NCBI GenBank assembly: GCA_020829485.1
Contig: JAIVFU010000004.1
Span: forward strand, 98,134-162,133
DNA length: 64,000 nt
From: Nostoc sp. CHAB 5834
GTDB taxonomy: Bacteria > Cyanobacteriota > Cyanobacteriia > Cyanobacteriales > Nostocaceae
Direction: 5' to 3'
Below, one piece after another: positions 53,750 to 63,951 of this stretch. The notes under the pieces are model-generated. The model was given only the letters and a program-made list of their open reading frames with translations, was not told where the DNA came from and did not search any database. The position numbers and the translations under genes were made by a program. Position 1 is the first letter of the stretch, and every line of letters starts with the position of its first letter.

Positions 53750-54127
53750 ATGAGTTCTGAATCTAACGTCAAGTTAACGATCGCTCTTTCTAATCCCAGC
53801 TTAGATGCAGAAGAGCAAGAACGGGAAACGCTGAATCTGCTACGAGAGATCAGAGATTTAGATGTAGAAAGTGCTGAACTTGTAGCAGTTGCACAAACTC
53901 CTCCAGGATCAAAGGCATTTGGAGGTTTTTTTTTGGGAGTGTTGCAGGCCGAAGTGAGTATTGCCAACTTTAAGAAAGTATTGGGATTTGTAGGCGATCG
54001 CTTGGGTAACAAAACCATTGAATTGGAAGTTGAGGCTAACGGGAAAAAACTCAAGGTGAAAGCTAGCAGTCGGGAAGAATTAAACGCCGCCATTGAACAA
54101 GCGCAAAAGTTTGTTGCAGGTAACTAA
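53750..54127 (+). CDS. EACC1-like protein (effector-associated constant component 1)
   Basis: A 125-residue small protein: SNVKLTIALSNPSLDAEEQE then LLREIRDLDVESAELVAVAQ and a strand-rich C-terminal half ending in LNAAIEQAQKFV. It matches my memory of the EACC1 component of bacterial conflict systems (effector-associated constant component 1, described with caspase, kinase or NTPase effectors). It stands 30 bases before the caspase gene on the same strand, the arrangement known for these systems. ATG at 53750. Confidence 0.75.
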   Translation: MSSESNVKLTIALSNPSLDAEEQERETLNLLREIRDLDVESAELVAVAQTPPGSKAFGGFFLGVLQAEVSIANFKKVLGFVGDRLGNKTIELEVEANGKKLKVKASSREELNAAIEQAQKFVAGN

Positions 54128-54157
54128 AAAATTTCAGCACTAAGGAAGAATAGCGAG

Positions 54158-55165
54158 ATGGTGAAAGTAGCACTGCTAATAGGAGTCAGTGAGTATGAGC
54201 CTGGTCTCACCCCATTACCAGCAACGATAAACGATGTCATGGCAATGGAGAAAGTTTTGGACAATTCAGAGATTGGCGGTTTTGATAAGGTAACACCGCT
54301 GATAAATCCTCAACAACATGAGATGGCGTTAGCCATAGAAACCTTGTTTGCAGGTCGTCAAAAAGATGACCTCGTGCTGCTATTTTTCTCTGGTCATGGA
54401 ATCAAAGACGAGAGCGGCAAGCTTTATTTCGCTACTCGCAACACTCTCAAAAATGAAAAAGGAGGGCTAGTTCAGGCAACAACAGTTGCAGCCAGTTTTG
54501 TGCAGGACATCATGCGTACTAAAGACCGCTCTAAAAGACAGGTAGTGATTCTAGACTGTTGCTTTAGTGGGGCTTTTGCCGAGGATATGCTAGTCAAAGA
54601 TGATGGTTCTGTAGGTGTCATGAATCAGCTAGGCGGCGAAGGAAGAGCTGTCCTTACCTCTTCGACTTCAACTCAGTATTCTTTTGAGCAAAAGGAATCT
54701 AATCTGTCAATTTACACCCGTTACTTAGTCGAGGGTATTGAGACTGGAGCAGCAGATATAAATGACAATGGTGTAATTACGGTTGATGAATTGCATGAGT
54801 ATGCCAAAAAGAAAGTTCGAGAAGCTGCCCCAACAATGAGTCCTGAAATCTATCCAATCAAAGAAGGCTACACAATCGTACTGGCTAAAGCACCACTTGG
54901 TGACCCAAAGCTTAAATATCGCAAAGAAGTTGAACGTTTTTCCCGTGGTGGTGAAATTACTTCTATAGGTCGTAAAGTATTAGAGAAGCTTCAAATTAAG
55001 TTAAAACTATCCTCAGAAGAAGCGATTGCAATAAAAATTAAATCTGTAGGTGGGGTGGGGGGTTCCCAGTCCACAATGGCTGCTGGATTTGTCTCAGTAG
55101 TCATGAGCGATCGCCTTTCTCAGAAAGCCTTAGATTTCTATGATAATCTGCCGAGAGCTTGCTGA
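54158..55165 (+). CDS. Caspase-like protease with C-terminal effector-associated domain
   Basis: A 335-residue C14 family protein. The catalytic dyad is His80 (LFFSGHG) and Cys135 (ILDCCFSG). The C-terminal 80 residues (YRKEVERFSRGGEITSIGRKVLEKLQIKLKLSSEEA) are helical and resemble effector-associated death-like adaptor domains. The last part is glycine-rich and then basic. It likely acts as a toxic or suicide protease triggered through the EAD, coupled with EACC1. A stand-alone metacaspase role is the alternative. Confidence 0.8.
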   Translation: MVKVALLIGVSEYEPGLTPLPATINDVMAMEKVLDNSEIGGFDKVTPLINPQQHEMALAIETLFAGRQKDDLVLLFFSGHGIKDESGKLYFATRNTLKNEKGGLVQATTVAASFVQDIMRTKDRSKRQVVILDCCFSGAFAEDMLVKDDGSVGVMNQLGGEGRAVLTSSTSTQYSFEQKESNLSIYTRYLVEGIETGAADINDNGVITVDELHEYAKKKVREAAPTMSPEIYPIKEGYTIVLAKAPLGDPKLKYRKEVERFSRGGEITSIGRKVLEKLQIKLKLSSEEAIAIKIKSVGGVGGSQSTMAAGFVSVVMSDRLSQKALDFYDNLPRAC

Positions 55166-55336
55166 AGTAAGGCGTACAGATTACAAATGGTTATAAATTA
55201 TTCTTCATCCAATCTCGAAAATTAGGCATAGCTTGAAGAATCCCAATTGCTCGCAAGAATACCAGAACAGATCAACTTGGATTGCCGTGATGATTCGCTA
55301 TTATGAGCGATCGCTTCATCTACACAAATACAAACA

Positions 55337-55376
55337 TTAACAATCCTTAATAGATAATATTATTAAGGATTGTTAA
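55337..55376. terminator. Perfect 16-base hairpin between convergent caspase and ParR-like genes
   Basis: Arms TTAACAATCCTTAATA at 55337-55352 and its complement at 55361-55376, with an 8-base loop. It stands between two convergent genes and could end transcription from both sides, although the T-rich tail is short. Just upstream (55304) is a copy of the ATGAGCGATCGCTTCATCTA start seen before the RTX-like fragment. Confidence 0.5.
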
Positions 55377-55411
55377 GACGAGCAAAAACTGCTCACAAAC
55401 GTGATTGTTTC

Positions 55412-55894
<483 letters not shown>

Positions 55895-55899
55895 CAGCT

Positions 55900-57051
55900 T
55901 TATGCCCTAGCAGCGCGATTGGAGGATAATTGTGCCTCTCCATAAATATACTGCCCCAAAGCATTCGCCTGCCTAGAAGGTGCTGCTAAATGAGCATTAA
56001 TCTTTGCCTCTTTGAGCAGACGTTGAACGTCGTCCCAGAAGAACTCACCACCCCCGCCAGTCAGAATCACATCGGTGACACGTTCTGGCAACCAGGCTAG
56101 CACACGGCTACAGATTTCGCGCGAAAACATCTCCGTAAGGTTGGGAAGAAAATCGTCTAGGTTGGTGGGCTTGCTAGCGCCTTTAGGACGGTAATAGCGT
56201 TCACCTCTGGGTTTGTTCACGGCGGAAATCAGAGCTAGAGATTGACTATCTGCTCCCTCGATTTCGGCGGACACCAATTCATAAAACTTGTTCATACCGA
56301 AGTCTTCGCTCTTAGAAGCACCTCTGGCAAAACGGAAGTTATCTACCATCAAAAGATCGACGGTTTGATGTCCAATATCAACGATTGCTACCGATATTTT
56401 TGTAAAATCGGGACTGTTAGGACTTTTCTTTGGTTGAGCTTCAGACCACAGCAAGCTACCGTAGCCTTCTGGCATTACCCATACCTTACTGACGTTCAGC
56501 GATATAGATTCGCCTCGGAAGTTCAACACATGAGGGCCGCCTACTTGGCTAATCAACTGGGCTTTTTCCTTTTCAAATTGTTCTAAGGAAAGAAAAGGCA
56601 GACCTAGTACGACTGAGATATCGTCTCTAAGTTTGAAGTAGCCAGCACTTGCTAACACTTTTACCAGTGCAGCCTCTACCTTAGATTGGCCAACTCCTAG
56701 ATTTGCCCCAAAATCGGCTGCCAGTTGACCAACAGCATATCCATTTCCTTGATACTCCAGCCACAAATCCATTAAGGGGTCAGTAGCCCTGGCTTCAAAA
56801 ACACCACCGCGTACTTGTTCAATTGACATCTGCTTAACGTTGGCAGGTACGAACACCACATTACTGGGTTCACGACTCACACAAGTTTTTGTGGAAGTTC
56901 TGCCTAAATCAACACTGAGAATAGTTTTCCCTGGAACACCGCCTGTCTTGGGAGGAATATTATTATTGACAGCATTGATGGGAACTGCCGCTCTATTCAT
57001 GGGTATAGCAGCAGCATTGATGGGGTTAGCGGCGGAAGGTTGGTCTGTCAT
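55900..57051 (-). CDS. ParM/StbA-like actin homologue
   Basis: A 383-residue actin-like ATPase. Phosphate 1 motif SVDLGRTSTKTC is near residues 48-60, phosphate 2 VAIVDIGHQTVDLL near 222-235, and the adenosine loop VILTGGGGEFFWDDV near 330-345. The first 45 residues are a disordered Asn/Ala/Pro-rich tail absent from plasmid ParM. It sits on the chromosome beside ordinary genes, so plasmid segregation is unlikely; a filament-forming cytoskeletal role is plausible. Confidence 0.8.
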   Translation of the reverse strand: MTDQPSAANPINAAAIPMNRAAVPINAVNNNIPPKTGGVPGKTILSVDLGRTSTKTCVSREPSNVVFVPANVKQMSIEQVRGGVFEARATDPLMDLWLEYQGNGYAVGQLAADFGANLGVGQSKVEAALVKVLASAGYFKLRDDISVVLGLPFLSLEQFEKEKAQLISQVGGPHVLNFRGESISLNVSKVWVMPEGYGSLLWSEAQPKKSPNSPDFTKISVAIVDIGHQTVDLLMVDNFRFARGASKSEDFGMNKFYELVSAEIEGADSQSLALISAVNKPRGERYYRPKGASKPTNLDDFLPNLTEMFSREICSRVLAWLPERVTDVILTGGGGEFFWDDVQRLLKEAKINAHLAAPSRQANALGQYIYGEAQLSSNRAARA

Positions 57052-57291
57052 GAAAGCTCCTAGTTCAAACTTAACTGTAAAAAGTTGTCTTGCTCATCTT
57101 ACAAAAATGCGAGCTACCAGAAATTCTAGGTTGCGTCAAGTGTAGCTAGAAATACGCCAAAAATTAATTTTGGTGATACCTCCGATAAGCTCATGCCTTC
57201 GCACATCTAGTATTATTTGGCATAGTGTAGGCGAATTTTGGCCAGATGTAACCCCTGCTTTTACTGCTTTCAAACTAAAAGCGTCCGTGTT

Positions 57292-57915
57292 TCATCTTCT
57301 AGTACGTCTTAACTGGCGCTTGAATATCCAGAAAACAAATGCTAGAACCAAACCGCCAAGTACGATTTTGGATACAGGAGCAAGGTACTTGTCCACAAGT
57401 TCATACTGACTACCCAAGGCATATCCTGAGTATGTTAACAAACCCACCCAAGCCGCGCTACCTACTGTTGTGTAAAACAAGAATGGCAGCAAAGGCATAT
57501 TGCTGATACCTGCGGGAACAGAAATCAAGGTGCGGATTCCTGGCACAAGGCGACCAATTAATACTGCTTTTCTACCTTGTCGGTCAAACCACTCTTTGGC
57601 CTTGGTAATATCTTTACTGGATATAGCCAGCCATTTGCCATACTTGTCAGCCCAAGCTTTCAAACGGGTTTCGCCCAAAAACTTACCTGGATAATACCAA
57701 ATAAGTGCGCCCAATACAGAACCTAAAAGTCCTGCGAAAAAGACACCAATGATATTTAACTTTGCCCCCCCTGGTTGATATGGACTTGCTGTAAATCCAG
57801 CCAGTGGCATGATCAATTCTGAAGGAATGGGGGGAAAAAGGTTCTCTAGGAACATTAGTAGGGCGATTCCCCAATAGCCAAAATAGTTGATAGTATTAGT
57901 TATCCATTCAAGCAT
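57292..57915 (-). CDS. DedA family membrane protein
   Basis: A 207-residue protein from ATG 57915 (MLEWITNTINYFGYWGIALL), preferred over 58008, which would add 31 residues of poor fit. FLENLFPPIPSELIMPLAG and the GRLVPGIRTLISVPAGISNM motif with G-x-x-x-V/I-P-x-x-R are typical of the VTT/DedA superfamily (lipid scramblase-like). The C-terminus ends in a basic stretch RQLRRTRR. Isolated gene. Confidence 0.9.
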   Translation of the reverse strand: MLEWITNTINYFGYWGIALLMFLENLFPPIPSELIMPLAGFTASPYQPGGAKLNIIGVFFAGLLGSVLGALIWYYPGKFLGETRLKAWADKYGKWLAISSKDITKAKEWFDRQGRKAVLIGRLVPGIRTLISVPAGISNMPLLPFLFYTTVGSAAWVGLLTYSGYALGSQYELVDKYLAPVSKIVLGGLVLAFVFWIFKRQLRRTRR

Positions 57916-58147
57916 TGAGTCAATTCCTAAAATTGCTGTACTATTCCTGTGACTAAAATTCCGCTTAAGCTTTTTTAAAAGGTAATTGTCCCAGCTTGCT
58001 AGAGTCAAGGTAATTTGACTGTACTAAAAGAAAGTTGCCATCGCAATAAAGAAACATTTTACGATGAGGAGAGATTGGGGTAATAAAATCCATCAGCAGG
58101 GGTGGGAGGAAATGAACTCCAGCGATAAAGATGAATTGATATACCGT

Positions 58148-58298
58148 TATAGCGCTTCTCTGTTGAGTGCAATACAGACCTAACCCCCAGCCCCTTCCCT
58201 ACTAGCGTTGGGGAGCAAGATTCAAAGCCTCTCTCCTTTTAGGAGAGAGGAATGGAAGTGAGGTCAAAGTGTATTGCATCCATTCGAGAACCGCTATA
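58148..58298. repeat. MITE-like element, TATAGCGGTTCTC family, copy 2
   Basis: A 151-base reverse-orientation copy of 38278-38426. Ends are TATAGCGCTTCTC and GAGAACCGCTATA. The central hairpin CCTCTCTCCTTTTAGGAGAG is present. Short frames across it are spurious. Confidence 0.8.
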
Positions 58299-58397
58299 AG
58301 TAAATCAGCAATTAGGGTGAGCAGCCTTGAAGAAAACAAGAAATCAGGCGAGATAGTCTTGAGTTGAGAGGTTTTGACATCCCCCGCTCCCGACTCC

Positions 58398-59222
58398 CTA
58401 CCCATCTTTACCCAATTCGGTAAGTAGCCGCTGAATCACAGATGCATCCTCAGCATCGGGGACTTTTGCTAAATAATTTTGTAAGTCGTCTACGGCTTGG
58501 GGGTAGTAACCTAGTTGATAACAGATCAGACCGCGATCGCGCAATTCTAAAGTTAAACCAGGAAACAGCAACAAAATTCGTTCAACTGCTGCTAGTGTTT
58601 TTTCTAACTCTTGCTGTTTGAGGTAAATAAATTTTAAATTTGTCAGCATCCGTGCTAAAAATTGCCGATTACTGACTACAGCTAAAAATTCTGGTTGTAG
58701 CGCCACAGGTTGTTGATAAAGTTGAGACAGGCGTTCCTCGCAATCTTGAGCAAATATTATTTCACCACCATTGAAAGCATCGACAAAAATCTCTATATCT
58801 TCAATATCCGGGCGGATTAGGAAATGTCCTGGCATCCCCACACCCACCATCGGAAAATCAATCCGTTGAGCAACCTCCAGATAAACCAACGCTAAGGTAA
58901 TGGGAATCCCCAATCGGCGGTCAATTACATCATTGAAAAAGCTGTTGCGTGGGTCGTAATAGTCAATTTTATTACCAGAAAACTTTAAGTCTTCGTAGAG
59001 ATACTGATTAATACTTTGAACTATCCGCAAAGGATATCGTGAGTCAGGCAGGCGTTCTTGAAGCTCCCATGCCATTGTATCAAGGGCGTTGAGATATTCC
59101 TCTGGGTCTAGCTTGGGATATTCTTCTTGTGCAATATACAAAGCTGCCTTTGCTAAGTCAATTTGCTCGTCAGACTGTTGAATCTCCTGATAAAAATATT
59201 GTCGTGCTGACGAGAAATTCAT
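58398..59222 (-). CDS. SirB1 family protein with TPR-like C-terminus
   Basis: A 274-residue protein. The central region YDPRNSFFNDVIDRRLGIPI followed by GVGMPGHFLIRPD is typical of the SirB1 / transglutaminase-like family. The C-terminal 90 residues form tandem helix pairs of TPR type (AAVERILLLFPGLTLELRDR, YYPQAVDDLQNYLAKVPDAE). The family role is unclear. ATG at 59222. Confidence 0.85.
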   Translation of the reverse strand: MNFSSARQYFYQEIQQSDEQIDLAKAALYIAQEEYPKLDPEEYLNALDTMAWELQERLPDSRYPLRIVQSINQYLYEDLKFSGNKIDYYDPRNSFFNDVIDRRLGIPITLALVYLEVAQRIDFPMVGVGMPGHFLIRPDIEDIEIFVDAFNGGEIIFAQDCEERLSQLYQQPVALQPEFLAVVSNRQFLARMLTNLKFIYLKQQELEKTLAAVERILLLFPGLTLELRDRGLICYQLGYYPQAVDDLQNYLAKVPDAEDASVIQRLLTELGKDG

Positions 59223-59459
59223 AAGCTGTTGCTCGGTGGAAGTATGACGATGAAGCGAGAGCGGCTTGGCTAAACTGAAAATAGTTTTTTGTACCTATTT
59301 TTATATTAGGGATATTCAGAAGATTTGGAAATCTAGTTTGTGCATAAGTTTCATGACATTAATCTATCCAGGGATGGAATTAGATTAATGTAGCTGTTCA
59401 ACGTTGACTAATATGCACTTTTATGGTATAATTTTGTGCTAAATCTGTTTTGAGCAATG

Positions 59460-59618
59460 TAAAGATGTATGGTATCCAAGTACCAATTAGTGATTATTAA
59501 TTACTCAGATTCCGAAATGGCGTTGAGAGGATGTGTAGTAACTATTTGAATAAATGGTATTAAGCTGCTCTTTCTGCGATCGCTAGGAAGGGCAGATTTT
59601 TTATGTAAGCTTTCTTAA
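59460..59618 (+). ncRNA. Tandem putative small RNA gene, copy 1
   Basis: One of two near-identical direct units (172-base period). The unit starts TAAAGATGTATGGTATCCAA and contains a GGTA-N6-TACC dyad at its start. It ends in a hairpin CTGCTCTTTCTGCGATCGCT AGGAAGGGCAG plus six T, a Rho-independent terminator with a HIP1 octamer in its loop. Between promoter-like and terminator parts is about 100 bases without a protein frame. Orientation is set by the T-run. Transcript presence is an inference. Confidence 0.6.
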
Positions 59619-59631
59619 CGTAGTATAAGCC

Positions 59632-59789
59632 TAAAGATGTATGGTATCCAAGTACCAATTAGGATTATTAATTACTCAGATTCCGAAATGGCGTTGAGAG
59701 GATGTGTAGTAACTATTTGAATAAATGGTATTAAGCTGCTCTTTCTGCGATCGGTAGGGAGAGCAGATTTTTTATGTAAACTTTCCTAA
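59632..59789 (+). ncRNA. Tandem putative small RNA gene, copy 2
   Basis: The second unit differs from copy 1 by one deleted base and a few substitutions. In the terminator, GGAAGGGCAG has become GGGAGAGCAG, keeping pairing with CTGCTCTTTC, while the loop HIP1 site has changed to GCGATCGG. Such pairing-preserving change supports selection for the RNA structure. Confidence 0.6.
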
Positions 59790-59849
59790 TGGAATTTAGC
59801 AAGCGATCGCTATCCTAAGTTTATAACCACTGTGGTTATAATCGGTAGG

Positions 59850-59953
59850 TAAGCTGTTCCACATCTAGTTTACATATCTAAATTTAATCAAAGTCTTGTG
59901 GGGTGGGCATCTTGTCCGCCCTAATTATGCAAGGTTATTTGTGGAACAGCTTA
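59850..59953. repeat. MITE-like element, TAAGCTGTTCCACA family, copy 2
   Basis: A 104-base element with perfect 14-base ends TAAGCTGTTCCACA / TGTGGAACAGCTTA. Interior GTGGGGTGGGCATCTTGTCC matches the reverse complement of 45462-45565. Immediately before it, ATAACCACTGTGGTTATAAT is a separate palindrome at 59822-59841. Confidence 0.85.
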
Positions 59954-60459
59954 TCATCACAGTGTGTTACTACGATGTTCTTAACTGTAGATTATGCTTA
60001 CATAGTCATACTTACGCATAATTACGTTGATCAATCTATCATAAAGCAACAACTTAAGTTTACAAAGTTTTAGTCAATTATTCATTTGATACTGCGTATA
60101 TAACTCGCCTTACATCTAGGTTTTAACTGTTATTTATTCTAATTTAGAATGTAATTATTATGTGAATACACGCAAAAAGTCTCGCCACTAAAAAAAATTG
60201 CCAGTAATCTAAGTAAATAAGCAAATGAGGAAAACACTGTTAATAACCTCTTTAAATAACTAGAAACAAAAGCTAAGTTCAAAACTTTAGTCATTTTCAC
60301 TAGTGCTTATATCTGCGATCGTTGCAAGAAGCTTATTCATAGCTTCTTGTACAGGATGCGTTATGTCAATTGTGTCCAAATGCTTGGCAAGGCTAAATAT
60401 TTTTCTAGTCAAGCATTTTTATTATTCACATCTGCTTTTTGGAACTAATAAGGTCAATC
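59954..60459. other. Gene-free region with two hairpins before the PEP-CTERM gene
   Basis: AT-rich with no gene. Two hairpins stand out: CAAGAAGCT/AGCTTCTTG (60325-60349, seven-base loop) and AAATGCTTG/CAAGCATTT (60378-60418, long loop, followed by TTATTATTC). The second could end a short transcript or lie in the leader of the PEP-CTERM gene. Confidence 0.5.
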
Positions 60460-61278
60460 ATGAAAATTTCTAACTTTGTTCGTGCAACACTCACGGCAGC
60501 ATCTTGCTATCTGTCTGTTTTAGCTATTTCAACCAGCGCCCACGCTGCTACTTTGGTTCCCGTTGATTTGGAATTGTCTTTACTCGTTGATGTTTCTGGA
60601 AGCGTAGATAATAGCGAGTTCAATCTGCAAAAACAAGGCTATGTTAATGCTTTCTCAAATGCCGACCTTTTTAATGATTTCATCTCTAAAGGAAATCTGG
60701 GCAAGATTGCAGTAAACCTGATTTACTGGTCTAGTGCGAACCAGCAGCAAGAAGTTGTAGGGTGGACTTTGATCGATAGTGTAGCTGCTGCACAGAATTT
60801 TGCTGATGATATAACAGCAACGACGCGTATCTTCAGTGGCACTACTGCTATTGGTTCTGCACTCAATTTTGCCGCACCTAAATTCTTTAATAATGACTAT
60901 GATGGTGTACGCCAAGTTATCGATGTGTCTGGTGACGGTGCTACAAACAATGGGGCTGATACAATAGCTGCGCGCAATGCTGCTCTAGCACTAGGTGTCG
61001 ATGCGATTAACGGTGTAACTATCGGGAGCGAAGCTGGACTTCAAGCCTTCTATCAAAATAACGTAATTGGCGGTACCAATGCCAATGGTGACCCTGCTTT
61101 TGTTCTAGCAGCACAGAACTTCCAAGACTTTGGTGCTGCAATTGATAAAAAAATTAAGGCAGAAATCAAGCCAACCTCTGTTCCTGAACCAGCTTCTATA
61201 GTAGGCTTGCTAGTTTTTGGTACTATTGGTGCTAGTTCAATGCTCAAACGCAATAAGAAATTCCAAGCTGATTGTTAA
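60460..61278 (+). CDS. PEP-CTERM protein with DUF1194/VWA-like domain
   Basis: A 272-residue exported protein from ATG 60460 (MKISNFVRATLTAASCYLSV). The signal peptide ends near TSAHAAT. The central domain has LELSLLVDVSGSVDNSEF, a MIDAS-like DVSGS, and VRQVIDVSGDGATNNG, typical of DUF1194/von Willebrand A proteins. The C-terminus has the PEP-CTERM sorting signal SVPEPASIVGLLVFGTIGAS followed by a basic end. It is probably placed on the cell surface or in exopolysaccharide. Confidence 0.9.
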   Translation: MKISNFVRATLTAASCYLSVLAISTSAHAATLVPVDLELSLLVDVSGSVDNSEFNLQKQGYVNAFSNADLFNDFISKGNLGKIAVNLIYWSSANQQQEVVGWTLIDSVAAAQNFADDITATTRIFSGTTAIGSALNFAAPKFFNNDYDGVRQVIDVSGDGATNNGADTIAARNAALALGVDAINGVTIGSEAGLQAFYQNNVIGGTNANGDPAFVLAAQNFQDFGAAIDKKIKAEIKPTSVPEPASIVGLLVFGTIGASSMLKRNKKFQADC

Positions 61279-61338
61279 CAGTTAAGCGACAAAGGCTCGC
61301 CTTCACTGAAAACTGTTTTTTGTCCCTGTGTAATATCG

Positions 61339-61372
61339 GCTGTGTCTGCGATCGCCAGACACAGCATTTTTA
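61339..61372 (+). terminator. Intrinsic terminator of the PEP-CTERM gene
   Basis: GCTGTGTCTG and CAGACACAGC form a perfect ten-base-pair stem around CGATCGC, so the HIP1 octamer makes up the loop, followed by ATTTTTATTG. The following 300 bases, the atp leader, hold no gene. Confidence 0.9.
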
Positions 61373-61639
61373 TTGTGTTGACACGCATAACGCTTGTACC
61401 GCTATTTAAGCAGCTTGAACCAAAGCGAACGCGGCTTAAAATGAGCTTGGTGAAAAACTAGGGTGTTAATTGGATAAAGAATAAGCATCCGCTTGTCTAG
61501 ACAAGCTTTTCAAAATGAGGGTTGCAGTTAAAACAGCCAAGCTGCTTTTTAAGGAATTACTAAGGGAGTTATGTCCCCGTCCGGTGCTACAGTGAAAGGT
61601 GACATTGCTTATTCTTATGTCTTCTCCGACCGTATCTGA

Positions 61640-63115
<1,476 letters not shown>

Positions 63116-63119
63116 TCAT

Positions 63120-63250
63120 TAATCATTGGTCATTGGTCATTGGTCATTAGTTCAACTGCTAATGACTAATGGCAATTACAAAAGACATAGACGCCCTTTG
63201 GGCGGCTTCCCGTAGGGTAGGACAAAGGACGAAGGACGAAGGACAAAAGA
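63120..63250. repeat. Tandem CATTGGT and GACGAAG repeats between atp genes
   Basis: Four CATTGGT heptamers at 63124-63150, and GGACGAA/GGACAAA units at 63220-63250, plus a palindromic GGGCGGCTTCCCGTAGGG piece. A short tandem repeat block inside the atpB-atpE operon, 138 bases long. Confidence 0.8.
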
Positions 63251-63253
63251 CAA

Positions 63254-63667
63254 ATGACATTAACCGTTCGGGTAATTTCCCCAGATAAAACAGTCTGGGA
63301 TGCTCCAGCAGAAGAAGTAGTTTTGCCTAGCACAACTGGTCAACTAGGTATCCTCACTGGACACGCACCACTTTTAACCGCCCTGGATACTGGTGTAATG
63401 CGAGTTCGCGGTGCAAAAAATCAGAATTGGGAAGCGATCGCTCTTTTGGGTGGCTTTGCCGAAGTCGAAGAAAATGAAGTGACAATTCTGGTTAACGGTG
63501 CTGAACGTGGCGACAAAATTAACCTTGATGAAGCCCGTACTGCTTACAACCAAGCAGAAGCGGCTCTAAGTCAAGTTTCAGCAGACGATCGCCAAGCCCA
63601 AATCAAGGCAACTCAAGCCTTCAAACGCGCCCGCGCTCGGTTTCAAGCGGCTGGCGGTTTGGTCTAA
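63254..63667 (+). CDS. atpC: ATP synthase F1 subunit epsilon
   Basis: A 137-residue subunit (atpE in cyanobacterial nomenclature): [40 protein letters not shown], and the C-terminal helical pair [18 protein letters not shown]. It inhibits and couples the F1 motor. Start ATG 63254, 138 bases from the beta stop. Confidence 0.97.
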   Translation: MTLTVRVISPDKTVWDAPAEEVVLPSTTGQLGILTGHAPLLTALDTGVMRVRGAKNQNWEAIALLGGFAEVEENEVTILVNGAERGDKINLDEARTAYNQAEAALSQVSADDRQAQIKATQAFKRARARFQAAGGLV

Positions 63668-63677
63668 TTTTACTTTC

Positions 63678-63950
63678 TATAGCGGTTCTCATTCAGATGC
63701 GGTACAAAATTACATCACCAGGTGTAGGGGCACAGCAGTTCCCATACGTGTCAACTTAAGCTAAAAGTAGCAAAACTTTCAGCTTCCTCACCCGCCTTGA
63801 ACTAAAGTTCAAGGCTCATAGCTAAAGTCTACTTAAGTAGACTAAATATTCCTAAAAATCTTTAGTCTACTTAAGTAGGTCGGCAGGAAAAAACGAAACT
63901 ATGTAACAATAAATAAATACGGAGAATATATCTACCGAGGTAACAAAAAA
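63678..63950. other. Repeat-rich gap before the IS630-type gene
   Basis: It starts with a lone TATAGCGGTTCTC element end (63678-63690), then palindromes: TTGAACTAAAGTTCAAGG (63797-63814) and two copies of AGTCTACTTAAGTAG about 50 bases apart (63826 and 63863). These probably belong to IS or MITE ends. No gene seen. Confidence 0.55.
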
Positions 63951-63951
63951 T

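Noticed and set aside
55900..57051. ParM-like gene as sign of an integrated plasmid
   Set aside because: No replication gene, no integrase and no parC-like iteron array are visible near it; flanking genes are ordinary chromosomal ones.
59460..59789. NsiR1 array upstream of hetF
   Set aside because: The tandem arrangement is similar, but I could not match the sequence from memory, the DIF+ promoter TCCGGA is not present and no hetF gene follows.
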